A stretch of 8,496 nucleotides of DNA, taken from the NCBI GenBank assembly GCA_013215905.1, contig JABSQI010000059.1, positions 1-8,496 on the forward strand. Direction: 5' to 3'. The notes beneath the pieces are model-generated. The model made no database searches. It worked only from the letters and a program-made list of their open reading frames with translations, and had not been told where the DNA came from. The number at the start of each line of letters is the position of its first letter. Positions within the stretch are counted from its first letter, which is position 1. This document shows positions 1 through 6,123 of the stretch, in pieces. The position numbers and the translations under genes are program-made. The stretch is from Legionellales bacterium. GTDB taxonomy: Bacteria > Pseudomonadota > Gammaproteobacteria > PIVX01.

Positions 1-66
1 CATAAGTCCGTCACTAAAAATATTTTTTATTCGTAATCAATTTTTTTCTTCCTTTTTCTAGTTTTC

Positions 67-97
67 TTGAAAATGTGTATGTGATTTCATATATAAA
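67..97 (+). promoter_or_regulatory. Candidate promoter for the 83-residue orphan gene
   Basis: A TTGAAA box (67-72) is separated by 17 nt from TATATA (90-95), which runs on as TATATAAAT, so it resembles a sigma-70 promoter. Transcription would start near 102. The resulting leader of about 48 nt is almost entirely A with a few C and T, so it should be unstructured. It ends in a weak purine-rich AGAAAG before the ATG at 151. The rest of 1-150 shows only T- and A-rich tracts and no gene. A/T-rich DNA makes such matches common, so this is moderate at best. Confidence 0.35.
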
Positions 98-150
98 TCT
101 GAAAAATACAAACAAAAAACAAAAAATATCAAAAAGCAAAAAGAAAGTAT

Positions 151-402
151 ATGGCACAAATTATAAAGTATAAAATTTCAGGAGATGGAAATGATGAAAC
201 TATTCAATCATGTAAAGAACTTTCTAATGATCTAGAAAAATTTTCTGGTATTCAAGAAAGTTTCTTAAGATCAAAAATGGAAGATAAACTAATATCAGAC
301 TTTGGTCCAAGTATAACCTCTACTGTATTATCAAATATCTTAGATAGTAATGATCCTTTTGAAAATGCAAATGAGATGGACATGGCATTGAATAATATGT
401 AA
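151..402 (+). CDS. Small hypothetical protein, 83 residues
   Basis: I do not recognise this family. The frame runs from ATG 151 to TAA 402, directly followed by an in-frame TAG (403-405), so termination is doubled. The protein has no signal peptide, no membrane segment and no cysteine-rich or zinc-binding motif beyond a single cysteine near residue 21. It is soluble-looking and acidic towards its C-terminus, with a mostly helical middle containing short Leu/Ile/Phe-spaced stretches, and it ends in a Met/Asn-rich tail. A weak AGAAAG lies a few bases before the start, and a plausible promoter lies at 67-97. The next gene has its own promoter, so this one is probably monocistronic. Codon use matches the neighbours. 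It is probably a real lineage-specific gene, because it has a clean start, a stop and an A-rich leader, but no function can be assigned. Confidence 0.65.
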   Translation: MAQIIKYKISGDGNDETIQSCKELSNDLEKFSGIQESFLRSKMEDKLISDFGPSITSTVLSNILDSNDPFENANEMDMALNNM

Positions 403-422
403 TAGCAATTTGATATTTATCT

Positions 423-451
423 TTTATTTTTTTACAAATTTTGGCTATAAT
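423..451 (+). promoter_or_regulatory. Promoter of the flavodoxin-fold oxidoreductase gene
   Basis: A perfect TATAAT lies at 446-451, preceded by TTGGC. The best upstream box at 17-nt spacing is a weak TTTATT (423-428) in a T-rich tract; TTTACA at 431-436 is too close to serve. Transcription would start near 458, about 30 nt before the ATG at 489. This placement decides the start codon of the next gene: the in-frame TTG at 441 would lie upstream of the transcript's 5' end. Confidence 0.5.
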
Positions 452-488
452 AGTCTTAATTTTCGTCAAACATATAAAAACATATACT

Positions 489-1028
489 ATGAGTCAGAAA
501 AAAGACCATAAATCTAGTAGTATAATAATATTTGGTAGTTCTAGATCAAAAGGCAAAACCTTTGAAGCTATACAATTAGTCACCAAACAATTCCCTATAC
601 CAATACTTAATTTAGCTGATTATAACGTACAAGAGTTTGATTACAATTATCAACAAAATGATGACTTTACAAAGATTATTCAAGAATGTCTGGCTTATGA
701 TACTATTATCTTAGCAACACCCGTATATTGGTATACAATGAGCGCAAAAATGAAAATTTTTGTAGATCGCTTCAGTGACTTATTGTCTGTTAATAAACAC
801 CTTGGCAAACAACTACAATCTAAAAATCTTGCTGTAATAACCTCTTTTGCTTCATATCCAGATGGGATTAATGGTTTTGAAAAAATTTTTATCAATATTG
901 CTAGATACATGAAAATGCATTATATAGGGTGTTTTTTTTACTATTCAGGAATAGACCAAAAACCATTTTCCAATAACCATAGTAACTCACAAATATTTAT
1001 CAGTAAATTACAGAAAGATATAACCTAA
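489..1028 (+). CDS. NAD(P)H-dependent FMN reductase / flavodoxin-fold oxidoreductase
   Basis: This is a 179-residue cytoplasmic flavoprotein of the NADPH-dependent FMN reductase / flavodoxin-like superfamily. The family transfers electrons from NAD(P)H through bound FMN to quinones, azo or nitro compounds, or other flavins; the substrate here is unknown. After a short polar N-terminus and a beta strand (IIIF, residues 12-15), the loop GSSRSKGKT (16-24) is the FMN phosphate-binding loop. A second strand, DTIILATP (71-78), leads into VYWYTMSAKMKIFVDRF (79-95), the flavin-contacting segment typical of this family. A third strand, NLAVITSFAS (113-122), completes the Rossmann-like core. The frame is open from TTG 441, but the TATAAT promoter overlaps that start, so ATG 489 is preferred (no clear Shine-Dalgarno). 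It ends at TAA 1028 and is separated by about 90 nt from the exporter operon, which appears to have its own promoter. Confidence 0.85.
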   Translation: MSQKKDHKSSSIIIFGSSRSKGKTFEAIQLVTKQFPIPILNLADYNVQEFDYNYQQNDDFTKIIQECLAYDTIILATPVYWYTMSAKMKIFVDRFSDLLSVNKHLGKQLQSKNLAVITSFASYPDGINGFEKIFINIARYMKMHYIGCFFYYSGIDQKPFSNNHSNSQIFISKLQKDIT

Positions 1029-1057
1029 AATAAAGATTTATATAACCTATCTTCCAC

Positions 1058-1086
1058 TTTACTCAATATTATTTAATAGGTATTAT
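1058..1086 (+). promoter_or_regulatory. Candidate promoter of the ABC exporter operon
   Basis: TTTACT (1058-1063) and TATTAT (1081-1086) are spaced by 17 nt, giving 4/6 and 5/6 matches to the sigma-70 consensus. Transcription would begin near 1093. That makes TTG 1097 an unlikely start for the adaptor gene and favours the GTG codons at 1109 or 1118. No operator-like palindrome is obvious. Confidence 0.4.
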
Positions 1087-1117
1087 TATCAACAAATTGT
1101 ATAAATATGTGAGAATT

Positions 1118-2176
1118 GTGAGTAATAAACTTGAGTTAATAAAAGAACTTGCTAAAGATCAAAAAGCATCTAATCACTCTAAAACAAGTTTCAAAAATAG
1201 TAAAAAAATAAGTAAAACAAAAATTGCTATATTGACAATCTTAGCTATAGGGTCTTTATATGCACTATTTTCAATATCCAGCTCAGATAAACCTGTTAAA
1301 GAACTCATTGAAACACCCAAAGTAAAAAAAGCTGAACCCGCTATTATTGCAGATAGTCCTGCTAGCTCTATAAAGCTCTCTTCATCAGCAAGTATTTTAT
1401 CAGCCTCAGGGTATGTTGTACCAAGACGAATATCAACAATAGCATCAGAGATAATTGGAAAAATAGCTGAAATTTACATAGAAGAAGGTCAAAAAGTTGA
1501 AAAAGGAGAATTAATAGCTAAATTAGACGACACCCTAGCAGTAACAGCAAAAAATTCTGCAATAGCTAAGGTAGCTTCTTCTAAATCTTTAGTAGATTCG
1601 TTAAAAGCTAAATATAAAAAAGCTAAATTTATTGCTAATTCTAATAGTAAGTTATATAAATCAGGCTCAGTTAGCCAAGAAACATTTATACAAAGTCAGG
1701 CTGAAGCTGAAAGATTACAAGCAGATATTGCTAAATCAAAACACGATGTTAAATTAGCAGAAATTGCCATAGAAAGACAAACAAAAATAGTTGAGCAACA
1801 TTACTTACGTTCTCCATTCAAAGGTATAGTAACCAGTAAAGATGCCTATCCAGGAGAAATTATATCACCAGCATCTGGAGGTGGTGGTTTTACTAGAACA
1901 GGAATTGCAACTATTGTTGATATGGATTCTCTTGAAATTGAAGTAGATGTAAATGAATCTAATATTAATAAAGTATTTGTTGAACAAAAAGTTGACATAA
2001 TACTTGAAGCATATCCAGAAAAAATGTTTCAAGGCAAGGTAATTGCTATAATACCAAGTGCTAATAGAGATAAAGCCACTATTAAAGTTCGAATTGGATT
2101 TCTTCAAAAAGAAGATATCATTTTTCCAAATATGGCTGTAAAAATAAATTTCTTTAGCAAAAAAAATCAAGAATGA
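1118..2176 (+). CDS. Membrane-fusion (periplasmic adaptor) protein of a MacA/HlyD-type ABC exporter
   Basis: This adaptor should link the inner-membrane ABC permeases to the periplasm and possibly to a TolC-like outer-membrane channel. Numbering from GTG 1118 (352 residues): a basic cytoplasmic N-terminus (1-35), one membrane anchor (36-53), and a low-complexity Ser/Ala/Lys linker. The first half of a lipoyl/barrel-sandwich domain follows (about 98-138, with GYVVPRR and GQKVEKGELIAKLDD). A long alpha-helical hairpin covers about 141-227 with its tip at LYKSGSVSQ. The second lipoyl half contains LRSPFKGIV (230-237), and beta-barrel and membrane-proximal strands run to the end. The hairpin tip keeps the Leu and Ser of the RLS motif but not the Arg. 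The start is uncertain: TTG 1097, GTG 1109 and GTG 1118 are in frame, none with a well-spaced Shine-Dalgarno; 1118 fits the promoter best. It is the first gene of the exporter operon, and its 3' end is duplicated downstream. Confidence 0.85.
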   Translation: MSNKLELIKELAKDQKASNHSKTSFKNSKKISKTKIAILTILAIGSLYALFSISSSDKPVKELIETPKVKKAEPAIIADSPASSIKLSSSASILSASGYVVPRRISTIASEIIGKIAEIYIEEGQKVEKGELIAKLDDTLAVTAKNSAIAKVASSKSLVDSLKAKYKKAKFIANSNSKLYKSGSVSQETFIQSQAEAERLQADIAKSKHDVKLAEIAIERQTKIVEQHYLRSPFKGIVTSKDAYPGEIISPASGGGGFTRTGIATIVDMDSLEIEVDVNESNINKVFVEQKVDIILEAYPEKMFQGKVIAIIPSANRDKATIKVRIGFLQKEDIIFPNMAVKINFFSKKNQE

Positions 2177-2290
2177 CAAGGTAACTAAAAGTTAGAATTA
2201 GGTTTTTTCGGCAAAAAGATATGACTTTTCCAAATATTGCTGTGAAAATAAATTTCTTTAATAAAAAAACATAAGTCTGCAAAGGTAACT
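2083..2290 (+). repeat. Tandem 104-bp imperfect direct repeat spanning the adaptor gene's 3' end
   Basis: Copy A (2083-2186) contains the last 30 or so codons of the adaptor gene, its TGA stop and the sequence AAGGTAACT. Copy B (2187-2290) repeats this at a constant offset of 104 with no gaps. Hand alignment gives 82 of 104 identical bases (about 79%). Both copies end in AAGGTAACT; in copy B this supplies the AAGG ribosome-binding site, 7 nt before the ATPase ATG at 2293. Similarity stops abruptly upstream of 2083 and after 2290, as expected for a tandem duplication. Confidence 0.9.
2187..2274 (+). pseudogene. Remnant C-terminus of a second adaptor (membrane-fusion protein) copy
   Basis: Read in the frame of GTT 2191, copy B of the repeat encodes 27 residues before a TAA at 2272-2274. 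They include TFPNIAVKINFFNKK, matching IFPNMAVKINFFSKK at the end of the intact adaptor. By hand count 17 of 27 residues are identical, and several differences are synonymous (CGA/AGA, GTA/GTG) or conservative (Met/Ile, Leu/Phe). The frame has no start codon position or ribosome-binding site suggesting independent translation. It is best read as a fossil 3' end, not a gene. There is no trace of the rest of a second adaptor. Confidence 0.8.
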
Positions 2291-2292
2291 AT

Positions 2293-2988
2293 ATGACAAT
2301 AGATAATTTATTTACTATAAAAAATTTAAAAAAAACTCATTTTAAAGGTGGTCAAGAAATTAATATTTTTCATGACTTGAATATGCACATTGAAGAGGGA
2401 AATTTTATCGCAATAATGGGACCTTCTGGTTCAGGTAAAACAACTATGTTAAATATGCTAGGAGGAATAGATAAACCCACATCTGGAGAAATTTATTTCA
2501 AACAAGAAAGAGTTGATAATTTATCAGAAAATGAGCTCACATCTTTTAGATCATCACATGTTGGATTTATCTTCCAATTCTACAATTTAATGCCAATGTT
2601 AACGGCTTTTGATAATGTTGAATTACCACTCATGTTAACTAATCTTACTAAAAAAGAAAAACTAAAAAAAGTTAGCACGGCTCTAGAGATAGTTAGTCTT
2701 AGTGAGAGAGCAACTTACTATCCTAAAGAATTATCTGGTGGTCAAATGCAAAGAGTCGCTATTGCAAGATCTATTGTTAGTAACCCAGATATACTTTTAT
2801 GCGATGAGCCTACTGGTGATCTTGATCGTCTAACTGCAAATGAAATTTTAGAAGTTCTTAAGCTTTTAAATTCTGAACTAAATAAAACTATTGTTATGGT
2901 AACTCATGATCCTGAAGCAGCAAGATATTCTAAACTAACCCTACATCTTGATAAGGGTGAATTCAATCAGAAGGACTTATCCTTGTGA
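2293..2988 (+). CDS. ABC exporter ATPase subunit, LolD/MacB-type
   Basis: This 231-residue cytoplasmic ATPase powers the two permeases encoded next. All ABC nucleotide-binding motifs are present: Walker A GPSGSGKT (43-50), Q-loop glutamine 95 in FIFQFYNLMP, signature LSGGQMQRVAIARS (147-160), Walker B ILLCDE (167-172) with catalytic Glu172, D-loop GDLD (175-178) and switch His205 in VTHD. The FQFYNLMP and ERATYYPKELSGGQMQR stretches are characteristic of the LolD/MacB/FtsE (type VII) branch rather than of importers. Length is normal for a stand-alone LolD-like subunit. AAGG at 2282-2285, seven bases before ATG 2293, is a good ribosome-binding site and lies in copy B of the tandem repeat. The gene's stop overlaps the first permease's GTG start, indicating translational coupling. 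Substrate is undefined; a name such as macrolide exporter would be by homology only. Confidence 0.93.
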   Translation: MTIDNLFTIKNLKKTHFKGGQEINIFHDLNMHIEEGNFIAIMGPSGSGKTTMLNMLGGIDKPTSGEIYFKQERVDNLSENELTSFRSSHVGFIFQFYNLMPMLTAFDNVELPLMLTNLTKKEKLKKVSTALEIVSLSERATYYPKELSGGQMQRVAIARSIVSNPDILLCDEPTGDLDRLTANEILEVLKLLNSELNKTIVMVTHDPEAARYSKLTLHLDKGEFNQKDLSL

Positions 2989-4145
2989 GCATTCTGTATT
3001 TAGTTAAAAAAAATTTACTATCCCATAAAATTCGCTCTGCACTCTTAATTTTATGTATTTTTATCGCTTTTATAGTATATGGAGTACTAAAAAGCTTTGA
3101 ACAAGCTATGAATGCAGGTGTAGAATTATCAGGAGCGAATAGATTAGTCACTGTTAATAAAATTAACTTTACCCAACCACTACCCTATGCTTACTATAAT
3201 AGAGTTAGAAATATTTCAGGAGTAAAAAATGTATCTTTCGCTAGATGGTTTGGTGGATACTACCAAGATCCTAAAAATTTCATAGTTACTTTTGCAGTAG
3301 ATCCATCTAGCTACCTTGAGATTTTTACAGAGTTGGTTGTAAAACCAGAGGAAAAAGATGCTTTTTTAAAAGATAAAAAAGGTCTTTTAGTAGGTAGAAA
3401 TATTGCTAACAAATATGGCTGGAAAATCGGCGATAATGTTCCTATATCAAGTAATATTTTTTTTAATAAAAAAGGAGGTCATACTTGGGATTTTAATCTT
3501 CGTGGGATTTATGATGGGGAGCAAGCACAAACAGATACGAATCAAGTAATTTTACATTACGACTATTTTAATTTATCTAGCACTTTTGGCAAAGACTCAA
3601 TTGGTTGGCTAATTATTCTCACAGAGGATGCAAGCCTTAATGAACAAGTCGCAAAAAAAATTGACTCTATGTTTAGCAATTCAGCTTTTGAAACTAGAAC
3701 AGCATCAGAAAGCGCTTTCAATAAGGCTTTTATAGAACAAATAGGCAATATTAGTTTAATAATCCAGTCAGTAGTTACAGTTGCATTTCTTACTATCTTA
3801 ATGATAGTTGGCAATACCATGTATCTTGCTATCGAGGAAAGAGTCAAAGAGATTGCAATTTTAAAAACTCTTGGATTTAAAAATAGAATAATTTTTAATA
3901 TGATTTTGAGCGAAACACTTTTATTAACTTTGATTGGAGGGATCCCTGCAATTATTTGCGCCTATGCTATTATAAAAGCTCTAAATTTTGTTGTTGGAGG
4001 TTTTTTACCTGGATTGATAATGCCTATGGATGTAATAATTTATTCACTATTATGGATGATTTTATTAAGTATGCTTACAGGAATAATTCCTGCATATAAT
4101 GCAGTAAAATTAAATATTATTACAGCTTTGAACAAGAATAATTAA
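2985..4145 (+). CDS. ABC exporter permease 1, FtsX/MacB fold
   Basis: This 386-residue inner-membrane permease has the type VII layout. A cytoplasmic N-terminal helix is followed by TM1 (about 17-37), a large periplasmic MacB-like domain (about 40-250), then TM2 (256-279), TM3 (305-330) and TM4 (347-371) with a short cytoplasmic tail. NTMYLAIEERVKEIAILKTLGF (277-298) after TM2 is the conserved FtsX-fold segment that contacts the ATPase. GLLVGRNIANKYGWKIGD (133-150) matches the recurring periplasmic-domain motif. It starts at GTG 2985, overlapping the ATPase stop by 4 nt (GTGA), with AAGGA at 2971-2975 nine bases upstream. It differs clearly from permease 2 in the periplasmic domain, so the pair is expected to form a heterodimer, as LolC and LolE do. 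The transported substrate is unknown. Confidence 0.9.
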   Translation: MSILYLVKKNLLSHKIRSALLILCIFIAFIVYGVLKSFEQAMNAGVELSGANRLVTVNKINFTQPLPYAYYNRVRNISGVKNVSFARWFGGYYQDPKNFIVTFAVDPSSYLEIFTELVVKPEEKDAFLKDKKGLLVGRNIANKYGWKIGDNVPISSNIFFNKKGGHTWDFNLRGIYDGEQAQTDTNQVILHYDYFNLSSTFGKDSIGWLIILTEDASLNEQVAKKIDSMFSNSAFETRTASESAFNKAFIEQIGNISLIIQSVVTVAFLTILMIVGNTMYLAIEERVKEIAILKTLGFKNRIIFNMILSETLLLTLIGGIPAIICAYAIIKALNFVVGGFLPGLIMPMDVIIYSLLWMILLSMLTGIIPAYNAVKLNIITALNKNN

Positions 4146-4158
4146 GGATATATAGCAT

Positions 4159-5346
4159 ATGAAACATATATTCAATCAAACTACTACAATTTTCTACATC
4201 AATATTTATAGCCTAAAAAATAGATTAGGATTATCTATTTCAACAATATTTTCTGTTGCTTTAGTTGTTGGTGTCCTGATATGCTTCCTTTCAATGTCAA
4301 AAGGCTTTGAAAAAACCCTAGAAGGATCTGGAGCTGAAGATGTTGCAGTTGTACTCCGTGGCGGTTCAATGTCAGAGTTAAATAGTGTTATTACTATAAA
4401 TCAAGCTAGACTAATCGAATCAGGACCGGGGATCGAAAAATTCAACAATAACCCTCTTGTTTCAAAAGAATTATACGTAGTTGTCGATGCAATTAAAAAA
4501 TCTAGCAATACTCCAGCTAATATTCCTTTAAGAGGAATTGATAAAACTGGAGAGGTTATTAGGGAAAGTGTTTCTATTATTAAAGGCAAGATGTTTACCC
4601 CCGGGACTAATGAAATTGTTGTTGGTAAAGCCTTAATTGAAAATTTTAATGGTTTTGAACTTGGATCTCTAGTTAAGCTAGGAAAGGCTGATTGGAAAGT
4701 TGTGGGGATTTTTGCTTCTCCAGGCACTGTGTTTGAATCAGAAATCTGGGCTGATATTGACGTTGTCCAAAGTTTTTTTAACAGATCAGGAATTTTTCAA
4801 ACAATTAGAGTTAAGATGAAAAACTCTGCAAGCGTTTTTGAACTAGAAAAATATTCTGATTCTGATCCTAGACTCAAACTAGATGTAAAATCTGAAAAAG
4901 ATTTTTATTTAGAACAAACAAATGCCTCATCTGATTTGATATTTTATCTAGGTTGGCCTCTATCAATTTTAATGTCAATAGGCTCTCTAGCTGGTGCAAT
5001 AAACACAATGTATAATTCCGTAGTTGCCAGGACAAAAGATATTATAACTCTTAGAATTATAGGGTTTGATTCAAGCGCAACTTTTTTTGGAACTATGTTA
5101 GAATCTTTATTATTAACTTCTATTGGGGCAGTTATTGGAATTATATGTGCTTATTTATTATTTGATGGTTTAACCACATCTACCCTAAGTGGAAATTTTA
5201 CCCAAGTCGTATTCAGTTTTAAAATGACCTTTGATTTATTTATTAAAGCAATCTTTTTATCATTAGGAATTGGTTTAATAGGAGGATTAATGCCGGCTTT
5301 ACGTGCAGCAAGAATGCCTCTGATTCAAATAAATAGTTTTAATTAA
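4159..5346 (+). CDS. ABC exporter permease 2, FtsX/MacB fold
   Basis: This is the second permease, 395 residues. It has the same topology as its neighbour: TM1 (27-47), a periplasmic MacB-type domain (about 50-258), TM2 (262-285), TM3 (311-335) and TM4 (358-382), ending shortly after MPALRAARM. The ATPase-coupling segment NTMYNSVVARTKDIITLRIIGF (282-303) parallels that of permease 1. The periplasmic domain carries EIVVGKALIENF and a nearby GSLVKLGKADWKVVGIF, the typical MacB periplasmic-domain signature. The ATG is 13 nt after the previous stop. Its ribosome-binding site AAGGA (4144-4148) overlaps that TAA, 10 nt from the start, so the two genes are co-translated. This is the last gene of the exporter operon; no outer-membrane channel follows. 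A half-transporter with its own ATPase domain is excluded, because no Walker motifs occur here. Confidence 0.9.
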   Translation: MKHIFNQTTTIFYINIYSLKNRLGLSISTIFSVALVVGVLICFLSMSKGFEKTLEGSGAEDVAVVLRGGSMSELNSVITINQARLIESGPGIEKFNNNPLVSKELYVVVDAIKKSSNTPANIPLRGIDKTGEVIRESVSIIKGKMFTPGTNEIVVGKALIENFNGFELGSLVKLGKADWKVVGIFASPGTVFESEIWADIDVVQSFFNRSGIFQTIRVKMKNSASVFELEKYSDSDPRLKLDVKSEKDFYLEQTNASSDLIFYLGWPLSILMSIGSLAGAINTMYNSVVARTKDIITLRIIGFDSSATFFGTMLESLLLTSIGAVIGIICAYLLFDGLTTSTLSGNFTQVVFSFKMTFDLFIKAIFLSLGIGLIGGLMPALRAARMPLIQINSFN

Positions 5347-5424
5347 ATTTTTCTTAGCTCAGCAACTAAAAAAATGATACCCCAATATTAATTATCCAAG
5401 ATTTATCAATTTTTTTGTAATATC

Positions 5425-5450
5425 GTAAGATCAGTTTTTTCTAAACTTAC
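5425..5450. terminator. Candidate hairpin in the convergent spacer
   Basis: The 158 nt between the exporter operon and the pilin-like gene (convergent) hold one notable imperfect inverted repeat. Arms GTAAGATCAG and CTAAACTTAC flank a run of six T. On the minus strand nine of ten positions pair, one of them G-U. On the plus strand eight pair, and the downstream AATTTACTTTTAT is U-rich. It may be a weak two-way terminator. No strong GC hairpin with a U-run exists, so confidence is low. Confidence 0.3.
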
Positions 5451-5504
5451 AATTTACTTTTATACAAATATTAGCTAAAAATTACTCTTCTTAGAAAATT
5501 ATTA

Positions 5505-5861
5505 TTATTGAGGAATAATAGGCTCTTCTTCTTCCGCATCAACAATAACCCTGAAACTCTCTGGATCAAGAGCATAACTAGAACCATCTATTGGATTTAC
5601 TGGAATTCCATCAGGAAAATAGTCTGGATCATTACCAATATCACTTAGATCTGTCTCTGGAAAAGAACCCTTTTCAACATTCCATCTCTCAACTTGCTTG
5701 TTTATGATGTTAATATTTTGAATATTTGCTGTTTCTTTTGCAGTTGTAGAAGTTGTAGTTAATCTAGGGATAACTATAGCAGCAATAATACCTGCAATCA
5801 CAATTACAAACAAAATCTCAATCAATGTAAAGCCATATCTCTTCTGCTTAAAAAATAACAT
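5505..5861 (-). CDS. Small type IV pilin-like / pseudopilin protein
   Basis: This is a 118-residue prepilin of the type IV pilus / type II secretion / competence superfamily. A short basic leader (MLFFKQKRYG) precedes the prepilin peptidase site Gly10/Phe11, followed by FTLIE with the conserved Glu at mature position 5. A hydrophobic assembly helix (to about residue 31, ending IVIPRL) comes next. The globular part is only about 75 residues and has no cysteines, so the C-terminal disulfide loop of major pilins is absent. The segment VERWNVEKGSFPETD followed by a Pro/Gly/Asp-rich region resembles GspG-like and minor pseudopilins. The C-terminus is acidic (DAEEEEPIIPQ). GAGGG (5866-5870, minus strand) is a good ribosome-binding site just upstream. 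No other pilus gene lies beside it, so it probably works with machinery encoded elsewhere. A minor pilin or competence pseudopilin is likelier than a major pilin. Confidence 0.87.
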   Translation of the reverse strand: MLFFKQKRYGFTLIEILFVIVIAGIIAAIVIPRLTTTSTTAKETANIQNINIINKQVERWNVEKGSFPETDLSDIGNDPDYFPDGIPVNPIDGSSYALDPESFRVIVDAEEEEPIIPQ

Positions 5862-5892
5862 AATTCCCTCAAAAATATATCTGTTATCTTTA

Positions 5893-5901
5893 ATTATAGC
5901 A
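5893..5901 (-). promoter_or_regulatory. Extended -10 promoter of the pilin-like gene
   Basis: The minus strand reads TGCTATAAT, a perfect extended -10 (TGnTATAAT). No good -35 lies 17 nt upstream (TTATCG at 5916-5921), which is acceptable for extended -10 promoters. Transcription would start near 5886, giving a leader of about 25 nt that contains the GAGGG ribosome-binding site. The pilin-like gene can therefore be expressed independently of polA. Confidence 0.5.
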
Positions 5902-6039
5902 AATTACTATAAATTCGATAACAAGCTGAATTTTAACTAGTTTTATGACAACACACTTAATGTCGTATAAATAAGGGATATGTGAATATTATTCAGTTAG
6001 TTATACATGCTTTCCTACAGACTAACCCTCTATCTCTTT

Positions 6040-6060
6040 TTATATAAGCGTTTTATATAA
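6040..6060. repeat. AT palindrome in the polA-pilin spacer
   Basis: TTATATAA, a GCGTT spacer and TTATATAA form a perfect 8-bp inverted repeat in the otherwise unassigned 262-nt stretch 5862-6123. Neither strand has a T-run right after it, so it is a poor intrinsic terminator. It could be an operator-like site, a weak 3'-end structure of the polA transcript, or chance in AT-rich DNA. The rest of the spacer shows the pilin promoter, a GTTAGT/ACTAAC inverted repeat (5996-6026), and no open frame or recognisable RNA gene. Confidence 0.35.
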
Positions 6061-6123
6061 TCTCTAAATAGTGAGAATTTTATACGGTTTAGTTAATCAA
6101 AATAATAATTTTTTTATAATGAA

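Noticed and set aside
405..440. AATTTG/CAAATT hairpin after the 83-residue gene
   Set aside because: A six-base stem with a loop of about 20 nt in T-rich DNA is expected by chance.
695..910. Minus-strand open frame opposite the oxidoreductase gene
   Set aside because: It is fully antisense to a gene with clear FMN-binding motifs, has no ribosome-binding site, and its product shows no recognisable features.
1045..1081. ACCTAT/ATAGGT inverted repeat after the oxidoreductase gene as a terminator
   Set aside because: Only six base pairs with a loop of about 25 nt and no following T-run. It overlaps the candidate exporter promoter and may be chance.
1865..2179. Minus-strand open frame opposite the adaptor 3' end
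   Set aside because: Its product is a Phe/Tyr/Asn-rich translation of the complement of A/T-rich coding DNA. The opposite strand is clearly the coding one.
3563..3847. Minus-strand open frames opposite the permeases (also 2963-3151 and 4401-4727)
   Set aside because: All lie inside strongly supported permease genes, and none has a plausible start context or domain.
5350..5378. TTTTTCTTAG/CTAAAAAAA hairpin right after the exporter operon as a terminator
   Set aside because: The stem is almost all A-T with a mismatch, and no U-run follows on either strand, so it is too weak to call.
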